NCBI RefSeq assembly: GCF_902153245.2
Contig: NZ_CABFWF030000010.1
Span: forward strand, 339,676 to 394,733
DNA: 55,058 nucleotides
Reading direction: 5' to 3'
DNA from: Pseudorhizobium endolithicum
GTDB lineage: Bacteria; Pseudomonadota; Alphaproteobacteria; Rhizobiales; Rhizobiaceae
Below, one piece after another: positions 46,235 to 54,000 of this stretch. The notes beneath the pieces were generated by a model. It did no database searches, was not told where the DNA came from, and saw only the letters and a list, made by a program, of their open reading frames with translations. A program made the translations under genes and the position numbers. The stretch's first letter is position 1; every line of letters starts with the position of its first letter.

Positions 46235-47278
46235 TCAGGAGAGAAACGTGATTTGAACCTTGCAGGCGGCTGTACGGTCGCCGGCCTGCTCGAATGCCGC
46301 CACGGCATCTGAAATCGGAAAGCTGTGGGAAATGATTGGTCGCACGTCGATCTCCCGGCGCCCGATCAGATCCGCCGCCTGTGCGAATTCCTTATCGAAG
46401 CGCTGCGTGCCGATCCAGTGCAACTCCTTGCCGACCAGCGCATTGAGCGGCACCGCGACGTCGCCGGTGACGCCGACCTGGACGATCGCGCCGCGCGGCT
46501 TCACGGTCGCCACGGCGGTGCGGATCGCCGGCGCTGCAGCCGAGCACTCGAAGGCGACGTCAAACTGCCCCTTCTCCGCTTCGTAGGATGATAGTGCAGC
46601 GGCATTGGTGGCCACGTTGATTGTGCGCGTCGCGCCCATGGCGGATGCGCGCTCCAGCGCCGCATCCGTTAAATCGGTCACGACGATTTCACCGGCACTG
46701 GCATGCCGGGCTGCGGCGACCGTCAGCACGCCGATGGGTCCAGCGCCGGTCACCAGCACGCGTTTTCCAGTCAGATCTCCGGCACGCGCGACTGCGTGCA
46801 GGCAGACCGCGAGCGGCTCGGCGCAGGCTGCCTCGCCGGGCGTTACCGTCTCGCCGACCGGCACGCACTGTATCGCCGGCACTACAAGCCGGTCGCGGAA
46901 CATGCCATGGGCGTGCGGAAGGCGCATCGCGCTGCCCATGAACTGCATGTTCAGGCAGTGGATCGGCAGCCCTTCCCCGCAGAACCGGCACGTGCCGCAG
47001 GGCTGGCTCGGATTGACGGCAACCAGTTGCCTGACCGACAAGCTTGAGACGCCGGCTCCGAGCGTCTCGACATAGCCGGATGCCTCATGCCCCAGGACGA
47101 TCGGCTCCCGCACCCGGACGGGGCCGAAGCCGCCGTCCTGGTAGTAGTGGAGATCCGAGCCGCAGATGCCGCCCGCCGCCATCTTGAGCAGCACCTCACC
47201 CGCCCGAGGCACCGGCACCGGCGCCTCCTCGACCTTCAGGTCCCGCTGTCCGTAGAGCCGCGCAAGCCGTGTCAGCAT
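46235..47278 (-). CDS. L-idonate 5-dehydrogenase-like zinc dehydrogenase
   Basis: A 347-residue medium-chain zinc dehydrogenase. It shows GGICGSDLHYY and GHEASGYV (catalytic zinc), CGTCRFCGEGLPIHC (structural zinc) and VTGAGPIGVLTV (cofactor). HYYQDGGFG and the PIHCLNMQFMGSAMR segment are typical of L-idonate 5-dehydrogenase, which interconverts L-idonate and 5-keto-D-gluconate. Operon context with a TRAP importer and UxuA/B suggests the cluster handles several sugar acids. The true substrate is uncertain. Confidence 0.85.
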   Translation of the reverse strand: MLTRLARLYGQRDLKVEEAPVPVPRAGEVLLKMAAGGICGSDLHYYQDGGFGPVRVREPIVLGHEASGYVETLGAGVSSLSVRQLVAVNPSQPCGTCRFCGEGLPIHCLNMQFMGSAMRLPHAHGMFRDRLVVPAIQCVPVGETVTPGEAACAEPLAVCLHAVARAGDLTGKRVLVTGAGPIGVLTVAAARHASAGEIVVTDLTDAALERASAMGATRTINVATNAAALSSYEAEKGQFDVAFECSAAAPAIRTAVATVKPRGAIVQVGVTGDVAVPLNALVGKELHWIGTQRFDKEFAQAADLIGRREIDVRPIISHSFPISDAVAAFEQAGDRTAACKVQITFLS

Positions 47279-47287
47279 GTCGGGGCT

Positions 47288-48694
47288 CTACCGCAGCAAA
47301 CCAAGCTGTGTCGGCAGCCACAGCGTGATTGCCGGAATGAAGGTGATCAGCAGCAGCGCGACAAAGAGCGGGATCATCCAGGGCAGGATCGCCATCGTTG
47401 TCCGCTCGATTGAAAGCTTCGATATCCGCGACAGCACGAACAACACCATGCCGACAGGCGGGGTCAGCAGACCAATCATCAGGTTCAGTGTGAAGATGAT
47501 CCCCATATGGACTGGGTCCACACCATAGCGGGCTGCGATCGGCATCAGGATCGGGACCAGGATGCTGATTGCGGCGATGGTGTCGAGAAAGGCACCAACG
47601 ATCAGAAGCAGAATGTTGACGATGATCAGGAAGGTCCACCAGTTGTCCGTCAGCGAGAACATGAAGTCGGAGAACAGCTGGGCTGCCTGGCTGACCGTCA
47701 GAAGCCATGCAAAGATCGAGGCAGTGGTGACGATGAACAGGACCGATGCCGTCGTCTCGATCGTGTCGAAGCTTGCCTTGGCAAGCGTCCTGATCGTCAT
47801 GGTGCGGTAGCGCACGAGCCCGAGGAAGAGCGACCATATGACGGCAGCGACGGCGGCTTCCGTTGGGGTGAACCAGCCCATGGTCATTCCGCCGATCAAC
47901 AGAACCGGCGTCATCAGCGCCATCACCGCCGAGAAGTCATAGTACCAATCGAGCGCGATCAGGGCGACCAATGCGATGAAGACAGCCACGTTGATCGAGA
48001 GCCCGGCCAGGATCAGCAGGTACACGGCAACGGGGAAGCAGAGAACGATGAAGACCTCCAGCGAGGCGCTGGCGAGCCTTTTCAGTTCGAAAGGCGTATC
48101 GGATCCCCAGCCCTTGCGGTAGGCAAAGATGAAGACGGTGAGCATCATCAGCACCGTCATCACGACGCCCGGCAGGATGCCGGCCATGAAGAGCGCCCCA
48201 ATAGAAACGTTGGCCATCATGCCGTAGATGACGAAGGGCAGCGACGGCGGGAAGATCGGGCCAAGCGTGGCAGAGGCGGCGGTCACGCCAACGGCGGCCT
48301 CGACCGGATAGCCGTGGTCCTTCATCGCCTTGATCTCGATCGTGCCGATGCCGGCGGCATCTGCGAGTGCCGTTCCTGACATGCCGGAGAAGACGACCGA
48401 GCCGATGATGTTGACCTGCGCAAGACCACCCTTCATCCAACCGACGAGGGAAAGGGCGAAATGGTAGATGCGGCCGGTGACGCCGGCGATATTCATCAGG
48501 TTGCCGACCAGGATGAAGAAGGGGACCGCAATCAGCGGGAAGCTTTCGACACCGGCGATCATGCGTTGGGCAGCGATGATGTCGGGGGCCACGCCGTAGA
48601 TGACGAGGTAAAGCAGAGAAGAGACACCAAGCGACACCGCGATCGGAGCGCCGATGATCATGAGGAGCAGAAAGGATCCGATCAGAAGCAGCAT
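47288..48694 (-). CDS. TRAP transporter, large permease (DctM family)
   Basis: A 468-residue inner-membrane protein with about 12–14 helices. It starts MLLLIGSFLLLMIIGAPIAVSLG, carries GSVVFSGMSGTALADAAGIGTIEI (a DctM signature), ATLGPIFPPSLPFVIYG and GMTMGWFTPTEAA, and ends with helices around LTPPVGMVLFVLSRI. It is somewhat longer than the usual 425–430 residues. It starts three bases after the dctQ-type stop. It couples uptake of a sugar acid to the sodium gradient; hexuronate is inferred from the neighbours. Confidence 0.92.
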   Translation of the reverse strand: MLLLIGSFLLLMIIGAPIAVSLGVSSLLYLVIYGVAPDIIAAQRMIAGVESFPLIAVPFFILVGNLMNIAGVTGRIYHFALSLVGWMKGGLAQVNIIGSVVFSGMSGTALADAAGIGTIEIKAMKDHGYPVEAAVGVTAASATLGPIFPPSLPFVIYGMMANVSIGALFMAGILPGVVMTVLMMLTVFIFAYRKGWGSDTPFELKRLASASLEVFIVLCFPVAVYLLILAGLSINVAVFIALVALIALDWYYDFSAVMALMTPVLLIGGMTMGWFTPTEAAVAAVIWSLFLGLVRYRTMTIRTLAKASFDTIETTASVLFIVTTASIFAWLLTVSQAAQLFSDFMFSLTDNWWTFLIIVNILLLIVGAFLDTIAAISILVPILMPIAARYGVDPVHMGIIFTLNLMIGLLTPPVGMVLFVLSRISKLSIERTTMAILPWMIPLFVALLLITFIPAITLWLPTQLGLLR

Positions 48695-48697
48695 TCG

Positions 48698-49270
48698 TCA
48701 GATCCCCTGCACGCCGGTTTCGCTCGCCTGTTCGCGAACGGTTTTTTCGTTGATCATGTCTTTGATGAAGTTCTGGACGGAGCGCACCAACATCAGCGCG
48801 AAGGCTCCGAAGACGGTATAGAATACGTAGCCACGCGGCAGGTTGACGGTCACCATGCGCTCATTGCCGACGATGCCGATATAACGCCACATCAACCAGG
48901 TCGTGTAGGCAAAGAAGCCGATGACGATGAAATCCACCAGTAGCTCGAGCGCCCGTCCGATCCTGTGCGGCAGGAAGCGGTAGAGCATGTCCACAGAGAT
49001 ATGTCGCGCCATCCGGACACACATGACGGAGCCCAGGAATACAAGCACCACGAGGCAGTTGGCCGCGATCTCCTCGGTCCAGGCAAGGCTGTTGTTGAGA
49101 GCATAGCGCGTGAAGAACTGCAGGAAGACGCAAGCAGCCATGGTCCAGAAGATGGCCATGTTTACCCAGTCTTCCACCGCATAAGGCGAAAGGTCGACGG
49201 GTCCGGCCTCTTCCTCGAAGGCATGCGCCATCTCATCAACGCTAACCGGAGCGTGCTGTTGTTCGTTCAT
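48698..49270 (-). CDS. TRAP transporter, small permease (DctQ family)
   Basis: A 190-residue protein with four membrane helices, the usual plan for DctQ. The conserved NNSLAWTEEIAANCLVVLVFLG segment is plain, as is the later ARHISVDMLYRF. A hydrophilic N-terminal tail of about 30 residues precedes the first helix. It is encoded between the binding-protein and large-permease genes and pairs with the large subunit. Confidence 0.9.
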   Translation of the reverse strand: MNEQQHAPVSVDEMAHAFEEEAGPVDLSPYAVEDWVNMAIFWTMAACVFLQFFTRYALNNSLAWTEEIAANCLVVLVFLGSVMCVRMARHISVDMLYRFLPHRIGRALELLVDFIVIGFFAYTTWLMWRYIGIVGNERMVTVNLPRGYVFYTVFGAFALMLVRSVQNFIKDMINEKTVREQASETGVQGI

Positions 49271-49304
49271 CGGAGAACTCCGCGGATTCTAATGGGGATG
49301 CAGA

Positions 49305-49334
49305 CGGCGCCCGATGCTCTCGCACCAGGCGCCG
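49305..49334 (-). terminator. Intercistronic hairpin after the TRAP binding-protein gene
   Basis: CGGCGCC and GGCGCCG arms with partly paired inner bases (TGC/GCA) lie 10 bases after the stop of the binding-protein gene. No T-run follows, so it is more likely an mRNA 3'-protecting or attenuating structure than a full terminator. Confidence 0.55.
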
Positions 49335-49343
49335 CAGACGCGC

Positions 49344-50321
49344 TTACTGGATGGCGCGGATGGCTTCCCAGTCTTCCTTGGTGTAGCCGAACTCTTCCAG
49401 GGTGACCTTTTCCATGACGGTCTTCTCGAAGTCGGCCTTGTCGACTTCCGTCACGGTCAGGCCGTCGGCCTTGAACTTCTCGACCAGTTCCTGCTCGCGC
49501 TGTTCGACGATCTTCGTGGCCCGTTCAGCGGCCTCGGCCATGACTTCACTGAAGATCTGCTTGTCCTCGTCAGAAAGGTTCGACCAAAGAGTCGGTGATA
49601 CGACCGTGTTCAGGTGGTCGACGATGTGGCCGGTGAGCACGATGTTCTTCTGGACTTCGTAGAACTTCTTCGCCTCGATCGTCGTCAGCGGGTTCTCCTG
49701 GGCTTCGACGGTGCCGTTCTGCAGGGCGAGGTAGACTTCCGCAAACGCAATCGGCGTGGTGTTGGCACCGCAGGCGCGCGGCATGGCGAGATAGGCCGGA
49801 ACGTCCGGAACGCGGATCTTCAGGCCGGCCATGTCGGCGCACTTCTCGATCGGCTTGTTGGCCGTCGTGTGGCGGGTGCCGTAATAGGTGACGGCCGTGA
49901 TCTTGTTGCCGCCAGATGCTTCCTCATAGCCCTGCGCGAGCTTCTTGAAGACGTCGCTCTTGGTATAGGCGATCAGGTGGCTCGGATCGCGGAAGATGTA
50001 GGGGAAGTAGGTGACGCCGATCGGCGGGTATTCGCGCGAGGCGAAGCTGGAGCCGGAGATGATGATGTCGACGGTGCCGAGCTTGAGGCCCTGGTTGATG
50101 TCGGCTTCCTTGCCGAGCTGCGAGGCCGGGAAGACGTCGATCTTGTAGCGGCCGTCGGTGCGCTTGGCGATCTCTTCCGCGGCCCATACCGATTCCGTGT
50201 GGAAGGGCTCGGAGGTTTCGTAGACATGCGCCCATTTGAGGACGGTCTGCGCCTGGGCCGCGAAGGCCGAGGCCAGTACAGCGACGGTGGCGCCGAGGAT
50301 AGTGGTGAGTTTCAGTTTCAT
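49344..50321 (-). CDS. TRAP transporter substrate-binding protein (DctP family)
   Basis: A 325-residue periplasmic binding protein. The signal peptide MKLKLTTILGATVAVLASAF is cut near AQAQ|TVLKW. Family stretches are HVYETSEPFHTESVWAAEEI, GRYKIDVFPASQLG, the Arg-containing ligand segment GLKIRVPDVPAYLAM, and FAEVYLALQNGTVEAQENPL. The upstream ribosome site is GGGAGGAAAACC. The cluster predicts a hexuronate or aldonate ligand, bound through the conserved Arg in KIRVPD. It is the first structural gene after the regulator. Confidence 0.93.
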   Translation of the reverse strand: MKLKLTTILGATVAVLASAFAAQAQTVLKWAHVYETSEPFHTESVWAAEEIAKRTDGRYKIDVFPASQLGKEADINQGLKLGTVDIIISGSSFASREYPPIGVTYFPYIFRDPSHLIAYTKSDVFKKLAQGYEEASGGNKITAVTYYGTRHTTANKPIEKCADMAGLKIRVPDVPAYLAMPRACGANTTPIAFAEVYLALQNGTVEAQENPLTTIEAKKFYEVQKNIVLTGHIVDHLNTVVSPTLWSNLSDEDKQIFSEVMAEAAERATKIVEQREQELVEKFKADGLTVTEVDKADFEKTVMEKVTLEEFGYTKEDWEAIRAIQ

Positions 50322-50354
50322 GGTTTTCCTCCCGGTTGAACTGATGGGGTTTGG

Positions 50355-51098
50355 CTATTGGCCGCCGACACTTCTCCAGGCGGCGGGTATCACGCCGTCG
50401 GACGGCTCCTCGCCGAAGCTTTCCGACAGGCGAATCTGGGACTGGTCGAGATGGGCGCGCATGGCGGCGCGCGCGCCCTGAGGATCGCCCGCGGCGATCG
50501 CGTCGCGGACGGCGCGGTGCTCCTCCATGGCGGCGCGCCAGGTTTGCGGGTTCTCGAAATAGCTCGCCAGCCGCTCGAAATAGGGCGTGAGGCGCAGGTC
50601 GTGAATGCCGCCGACGAAGCGGTTGAGGGTGCCGTTGCCGATGATCGCCGCGACAGCGATGTGGAATTGCCGGTCGAGCGAGAGCGCCAGCGCCCGGTCG
50701 TCCAGGGAGGCCGCCATGCGGGCGAGGTTCTTGTCTAGGACTTCAATCTGGTCAGGCCGCACCACGCGCGCCGCTTCCTCGGCAATGGCGCATTCGACCA
50801 CGGCGCGGGCCCGCAAGAGCTCGAACGGACCTTCCGCCTCGGCGGCGGCTGCGGCGTCTTCTGCGGGCGAGCGGGCGGAGACGTAAACACCGGAGCCCAT
50901 GCGGATGTGAACGAAGCCCTCGACTTCCAGCACAATCAGTGCTTCGCGGACGGTGGGGCGGGAAACGGCGAGAAGTTCGGCCAGTTCGCGCTCCGGCGGC
51001 AGCCTGGAACCGGGGGCGAAATCACCCCGCTCGATCAGGCTTCGCATCTGGTCTGCAACCTGGCGATACAGGCGGCGCGATTCAATGACCGAAAACAT
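50355..51098 (-). CDS. GntR/FadR-family regulator of the hexuronate operon
   Basis: A 247-residue regulator. The winged helix is RRLYRQVADQMRSLIERG and LPPERELAELLAVSRPTVRE, then GFVHIRMGSGVYVS, followed by an FCD ligand domain (FHIAVAAIIGNGTL, EHRAVRDAIAAGD). It resembles UxuR/ExuR-type proteins. The ATG at 51098 is chosen; a GTG eight codons earlier (51122) is possible. It leads the operon, so it is probably autorepressed through the palindrome just upstream. The paralogue at 33654 shares most helix-turn-helix residues. Confidence 0.88.
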   Translation of the reverse strand: MFSVIESRRLYRQVADQMRSLIERGDFAPGSRLPPERELAELLAVSRPTVREALIVLEVEGFVHIRMGSGVYVSARSPAEDAAAAAEAEGPFELLRARAVVECAIAEEAARVVRPDQIEVLDKNLARMAASLDDRALALSLDRQFHIAVAAIIGNGTLNRFVGGIHDLRLTPYFERLASYFENPQTWRAAMEEHRAVRDAIAAGDPQGARAAMRAHLDQSQIRLSESFGEEPSDGVIPAAWRSVGGQ

Positions 51099-51130
51099 CC
51101 ATCCTCCCGACGCGCCCTCCACGACGCGTG

Positions 51131-51153
51131 ACTGGTAAGCTGGCCTTACCAGT
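51131..51153. promoter_or_regulatory. GntR operator palindrome
   Basis: ACTGGTAAG-N5-CTTACCAGT, with perfect 9-base arms, lies 33–55 bases before the regulator start. It begins at about the predicted transcription start, an ideal repressor position. TGGT...ACCA half-sites are usual for UxuR/FadR-like GntR proteins. Confidence 0.85.
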
Positions 51154-51160
51154 CGGAGGA

Positions 51161-51190
51161 TTCATACAATCATGTCTGACAACCTGTCAA
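51161..51190 (-). promoter_or_regulatory. Sigma-70-type promoter of the hexuronate operon
   Basis: On the minus strand TTGACA (51185–51190) and TATGAA (51161–51166) are 18 bases apart. The operator follows immediately. The -35 also lies in a small dyad (TGACA-N3-TGTCA), which may be a second regulatory contact. Confidence 0.7.
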
Positions 51191-51299
51191 TGGTATGCAG
51201 AAGACGTTATTTCGAGCGTGCGGAAGAATGGGCAGGTTCGGCCGGGCTGCGCCGGCAGGGCGGCGAAGCTCATAGGTCTCCCGAAGCCGGTTGGCCCGT

Positions 51300-51716
51300 T
51301 CACGACGTCGCCTCCCCATCCCCCGCCGGCCGATTGGAGGCGCGGCCGTTGTATTTCGGGCCGTCATCCTCGTCCGGCGGGTACCCTAGGGCGGCGGGAA
51401 AGGCGGCCAGCACTTCCGGCTGGCGCGCGCCGTTGGGGCCGACGCAGGGCGGGAAGGCATCGTGCCAGCGCGGCTCGCCGCTATACTGCTTTTCCGACAG
51501 GAAGCCGCGGCAGGCGCGGGCGCGGCGGCAGGCGGGGACGTCACAGGTCTTCCAGTAGCCGAGATAGCTCGTGACGCGCTGGGTGAGCTTCTGCAATTGG
51601 CGCGACTGCTGGCGCGGGGGGAGCCTGTTGAACTCGCCGCGGGTGTAGCCGGGCAGGTAGGGCTCGTTCTCGTACTCCCGCCAGAGGCGGAGTTTTTCTT
51701 CCTTGCTTTCTGCCAT
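51300..51716 (-). CDS. Conserved hypothetical protein with Cys cluster
   Basis: A 138-residue protein of unknown family. The N-terminal 50 residues are charged and rich in Arg/Gln. A cysteine group follows: YWKTCDVPACRRARACRG (Cys 58, 63 and 69) and FPPCVG (Cys 91), which could bind a metal. The C-terminal 40 residues look disordered. GGGGGATGAGCG precedes the ATG. Similar CxxxxCRRARxCRG proteins occur in other rhizobia as far as I recall, but none has a known role. It is flanked by repeats and faces no obvious operon partner. Confidence 0.65.
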   Translation of the reverse strand: MAESKEEKLRLWREYENEPYLPGYTRGEFNRLPPRQQSRQLQKLTQRVTSYLGYWKTCDVPACRRARACRGFLSEKQYSGEPRWHDAFPPCVGPNGARQPEVLAAFPAALGYPPDEDDGPKYNGRASNRPAGDGEATS

Positions 51717-51787
51717 CGCTCATCCCCCTTTCCGGGCACGGGTTCGCGTTCACGCGGGTTGCATGTCTTCTGAATTGACTGGAGAGC

Positions 51788-51844
51788 CCACACGGATGCG
51801 GAACCTCACCTATGGTTTTAGTCTGTGGCTCCGCATCCGCGTGG
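51788..51844. repeat. Long hairpin (15-bp stem)
   Basis: CCACACGGATGCGGA (51788–51802) pairs with TCCGCATCCGCGTGG (51830–51844), with one mismatch and a 27-base loop. It lies in a gene-free stretch. It could be a mobile mosaic unit or a small structured RNA; no function is visible. Confidence 0.65.
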
Positions 51845-51911
51845 CCTTCGGCGTTCTTTCGGGGTGTCCAGCCCCTACAGGTGATCGCCTCGTCTCTCTG
51901 CGTGGTTTTTG

Positions 51912-51980
51912 CTCCGCATGATCTTGTCCGAAAACCGCTTCACACTTTTCGCTTCGCGGTCCTTTGGTTCGGGATCATGC
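51912..51980. repeat. Rhizobial intergenic mosaic element (RIME-like) fragment
   Basis: The sequence GCATGATCTTGTCCGAAAAC, continuing CGCTTCACACTTTTCG and closing with GATCATGC, matches a repeat scattered through Rhizobiaceae intergenic regions (recognised from memory). Ends GCATGATC and GATCATGC are inverted. The stretch between 51717 and 52496 holds no gene, only such repeats. Confidence 0.65.
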
Positions 51981-52244
51981 GTTACTCCACCACCTGCACG
52001 GCTTTCCCGAACCGGACATGGCTGCCCGGGGGAGACTTGATAGGAGCGCTGCCTCATCAGCCCGCTCCATGGCTTTCACCTCTTCCACCCTCCCCGCACG
52101 TTACGGCTTGAATGGAAGCGCCGGCCCCCGCCTGCCCGCGACCGTCTCGCGAAACACTCCGGCGACGGAGGCGGGGGTATTATGGGGATGAGTTTTGGGT
52201 GCGGGGATGATGGGGGACGAAAAAATACCCTCACCTGCAAAATC

Positions 52245-52312
52245 CAGCACTTAGCCTTTGGCTAAGATGCTGATGTTGCTTCCTCTCCCACAAGGGGCGA
52301 GGAGGGGGTGCT
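52245..52312. repeat. Palindromic repeat units
   Basis: CAGCACTTAGCC pairs with GGCTAAGATGCTG (52245–52272, one bulge). It is followed by a C-rich/G-rich pair (CCTCTCCCACAAGGGGCGAGG). These adjacent hairpins look like another mosaic intergenic repeat of the rhizobial type. No coding sequence is seen here. Confidence 0.55.
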
Positions 52313-52363
52313 GCAATTTTTGGCTGCGGTGCGTTCACGGTTTTGGGAGGCGGCAGGCGCCGA

Positions 52364-52482
52364 CACCCTCATCCTGAGGCGGCCGCGCAAAGCGCGGCCC
52401 TCGAAGGATCCTCTGGCTGGACCTTGCCGCCCGCCCTCGCCCTTCGAGGCGCACCCTGCGGGTGCGCACCTCAGGGTGAGGG
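52364..52482. repeat. Large REP-like inverted repeat
   Basis: CACCCTCATCCTGAGG at the left and CCTCAGGGTGAGGG at the right form the outer stem. Inner hairpins GGCCGCGC/GCGCGGCC and GCGCACC/GGTGCGC, and a CCTTCGAGG pair, sit inside. This CCCTCATCCTGAGG...CTTCGA...CCTCAGGGTGAGGG layout is a widespread Rhizobiales repeat (from memory). It lies just after the end of the SRAP gene. Confidence 0.75.
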
Positions 52483-52496
52483 CTGCCGTTTCCGCC

Positions 52497-53111
52497 TCAG
52501 TCACTCCCCGACCGCACCTCTTCCACGCTGAGCGATCCGGCCGGCAGCGGGCGCAGCAGTTCGGCTTCGGGTTTGGTGAGATGGAGCCAGTGGCGCCAGT
52601 CCTCCGGCCGCAGCACCACGACCTGGCGATCGTGGATGGGGGCGACGTCGGGGCCGGGGGCGGTGGTGAGCATGGTGAAGGCGGGCGGCTGGTTGCTCTT
52701 CTCCCCCTCCCCTGCCGCCTCGCGCCAGAGCCCGGCGATGCAGAGGAACGGGGCGTCCTTCAGCGTGAAGCGGTGCTTGGCCTTGGGGTATTTCGTGCCG
52801 GTGAACTCGAAGAAGGCGGAGGCCGGGATGAGGCAGCGGCGGCTTTGCGCAAAGCTTCGGCCTTCGGAGCGGAAGTTGAACACCGGCCCGCCTTTTTTGC
52901 CGGGCGGCGGCGGGAAGCCGAAGCGCATGGGCGACAGCGCCACCACGCCCTCCCTTTCCGCCCGCATCACCGGGCCGAGATCGCCGATCCGCACGTCATC
53001 CGCCTGCGGCAGGTCCGCCTCGCTCTGGTGGGCGAGCGCGGCAAGGCCCTGCTCCTCCAGCGCGCGGAGATATTTGGCGTAGCGGATGTGTTGTTCGTAG
53101 TCGTTGCACAT
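52497..53111 (-). CDS. SOS-response-associated peptidase (SRAP, YedK/HMCES family)
   Basis: A 204-residue SRAP protein, in a family that covalently traps abasic sites in single-stranded DNA through the N-terminal Cys. Start MCND gives Cys2 after Met removal. The other active-site positions are visible: NFRSE (Asn-x-Arg-x-Glu), SAFFEF with the Glu and IHDRQVVVL with the His. The usual HDRMP is changed to HDRQV, a mild variation. The ATG at 53111 is required to expose Cys2; longer readings are ruled out. It stands alone beside repeats. Confidence 0.92.
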   Translation of the reverse strand: MCNDYEQHIRYAKYLRALEEQGLAALAHQSEADLPQADDVRIGDLGPVMRAEREGVVALSPMRFGFPPPPGKKGGPVFNFRSEGRSFAQSRRCLIPASAFFEFTGTKYPKAKHRFTLKDAPFLCIAGLWREAAGEGEKSNQPPAFTMLTTAPGPDVAPIHDRQVVVLRPEDWRHWLHLTKPEAELLRPLPAGSLSVEEVRSGSD

Positions 53112-53352
53112 GGGGGTGAGGTAGGGCGGGAGGGGTGCGTGGGGAGAGGGTGCGTCATGCTCTCCCCGCTCATCCTGAATGCACTCCATCACGTAAAAAT
53201 TGGGGGCTGCTTATTTGCCCAAAATGGCGCATTCTCCTGATTGGGAAATGAGGAGGCTCCTAGAGCGGGAAATCAACAACATAGGAGAGCTGATTCGTTG
53301 CAAGATGGGGTCGCACGTCAGAAAATGCACAAAGCGGTGGAGGGCTTGTGAA

Positions 53353-54000
53353 ATGAACTATATATCCCCCGATCTTGGGAGGCTCAGCGCCTCCATAGGC
53401 TTGCTCGGACTTCAGGACATAGAAGATCAAGTGGACGTTTATTTCTCAGCAGATGTCGAGACCGATGGCCCTATTCCCGGGCCGTTCTCCATCTTGTCGT
53501 TCGCTATTGTTTACGCAGGACATTTCGACGGAAAGACCTTTAGCCGTCCTGACAGCTACAACCAGACATTCTACCGCGAAGTGAAACCGATATCTGAGGA
53601 GTACCAGGACGAGGCCCTTGCAATAAACGGACTAGATCGCGAAGATCTAAAAATTCGTGGGAAAGATCCGAAAGAGGCGATGGTTGCAGCCTATGAATGG
53701 GTGCAACAGATTACGGGGAAACATAAACCCGTACTAGTCGCTTATCCACTGAGTTTCGACTGGACGTGGCTTTACTGGTACTTCACCCGCTTTTGCCCTA
53801 AGGGGTCTCCCTTTGGGTATTCGCAGTGCTTTGATATAAAAACGGCAGTTGCTGTAAAAGGATCTCTGCCGATCTCGCAGTCGAGCCGCTCAAAACTTCC
53901 GCCGAACCTGATCCCCAGTCGGCCACATACTCATCACGCACTCGATGATGCGATTGAACAGGCGGAAATATTTGCCAACGTCTTTGAGTGGGAGCGCTGA
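53353..54000 (+). CDS. DEDD-family 3'-5' exonuclease-like protein
   Basis: A 215-residue RNase-H-fold exonuclease of the DnaQ type. Exo I is FSADVETDGPIPGPFS with Asp 34 and Glu 36. Exo II has Asp 136 in YPLSFDWTWLYWYF. Exo III is HHALDDA with His 194 and Asp 199, like HGALLDA in DnaQ, so the DEDDh set is complete. The start at 53353 has GGAGG 11 bases upstream; in-frame ATGs at 53200 and 53224 would add 40–50 residues without clear motif. Lower GC than its neighbours suggests acquired DNA. The stop abuts the GTG of the nucleotidyltransferase gene, implying a two-gene unit. Confidence 0.8.
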   Translation: MNYISPDLGRLSASIGLLGLQDIEDQVDVYFSADVETDGPIPGPFSILSFAIVYAGHFDGKTFSRPDSYNQTFYREVKPISEEYQDEALAINGLDREDLKIRGKDPKEAMVAAYEWVQQITGKHKPVLVAYPLSFDWTWLYWYFTRFCPKGSPFGYSQCFDIKTAVAVKGSLPISQSSRSKLPPNLIPSRPHTHHALDDAIEQAEIFANVFEWER

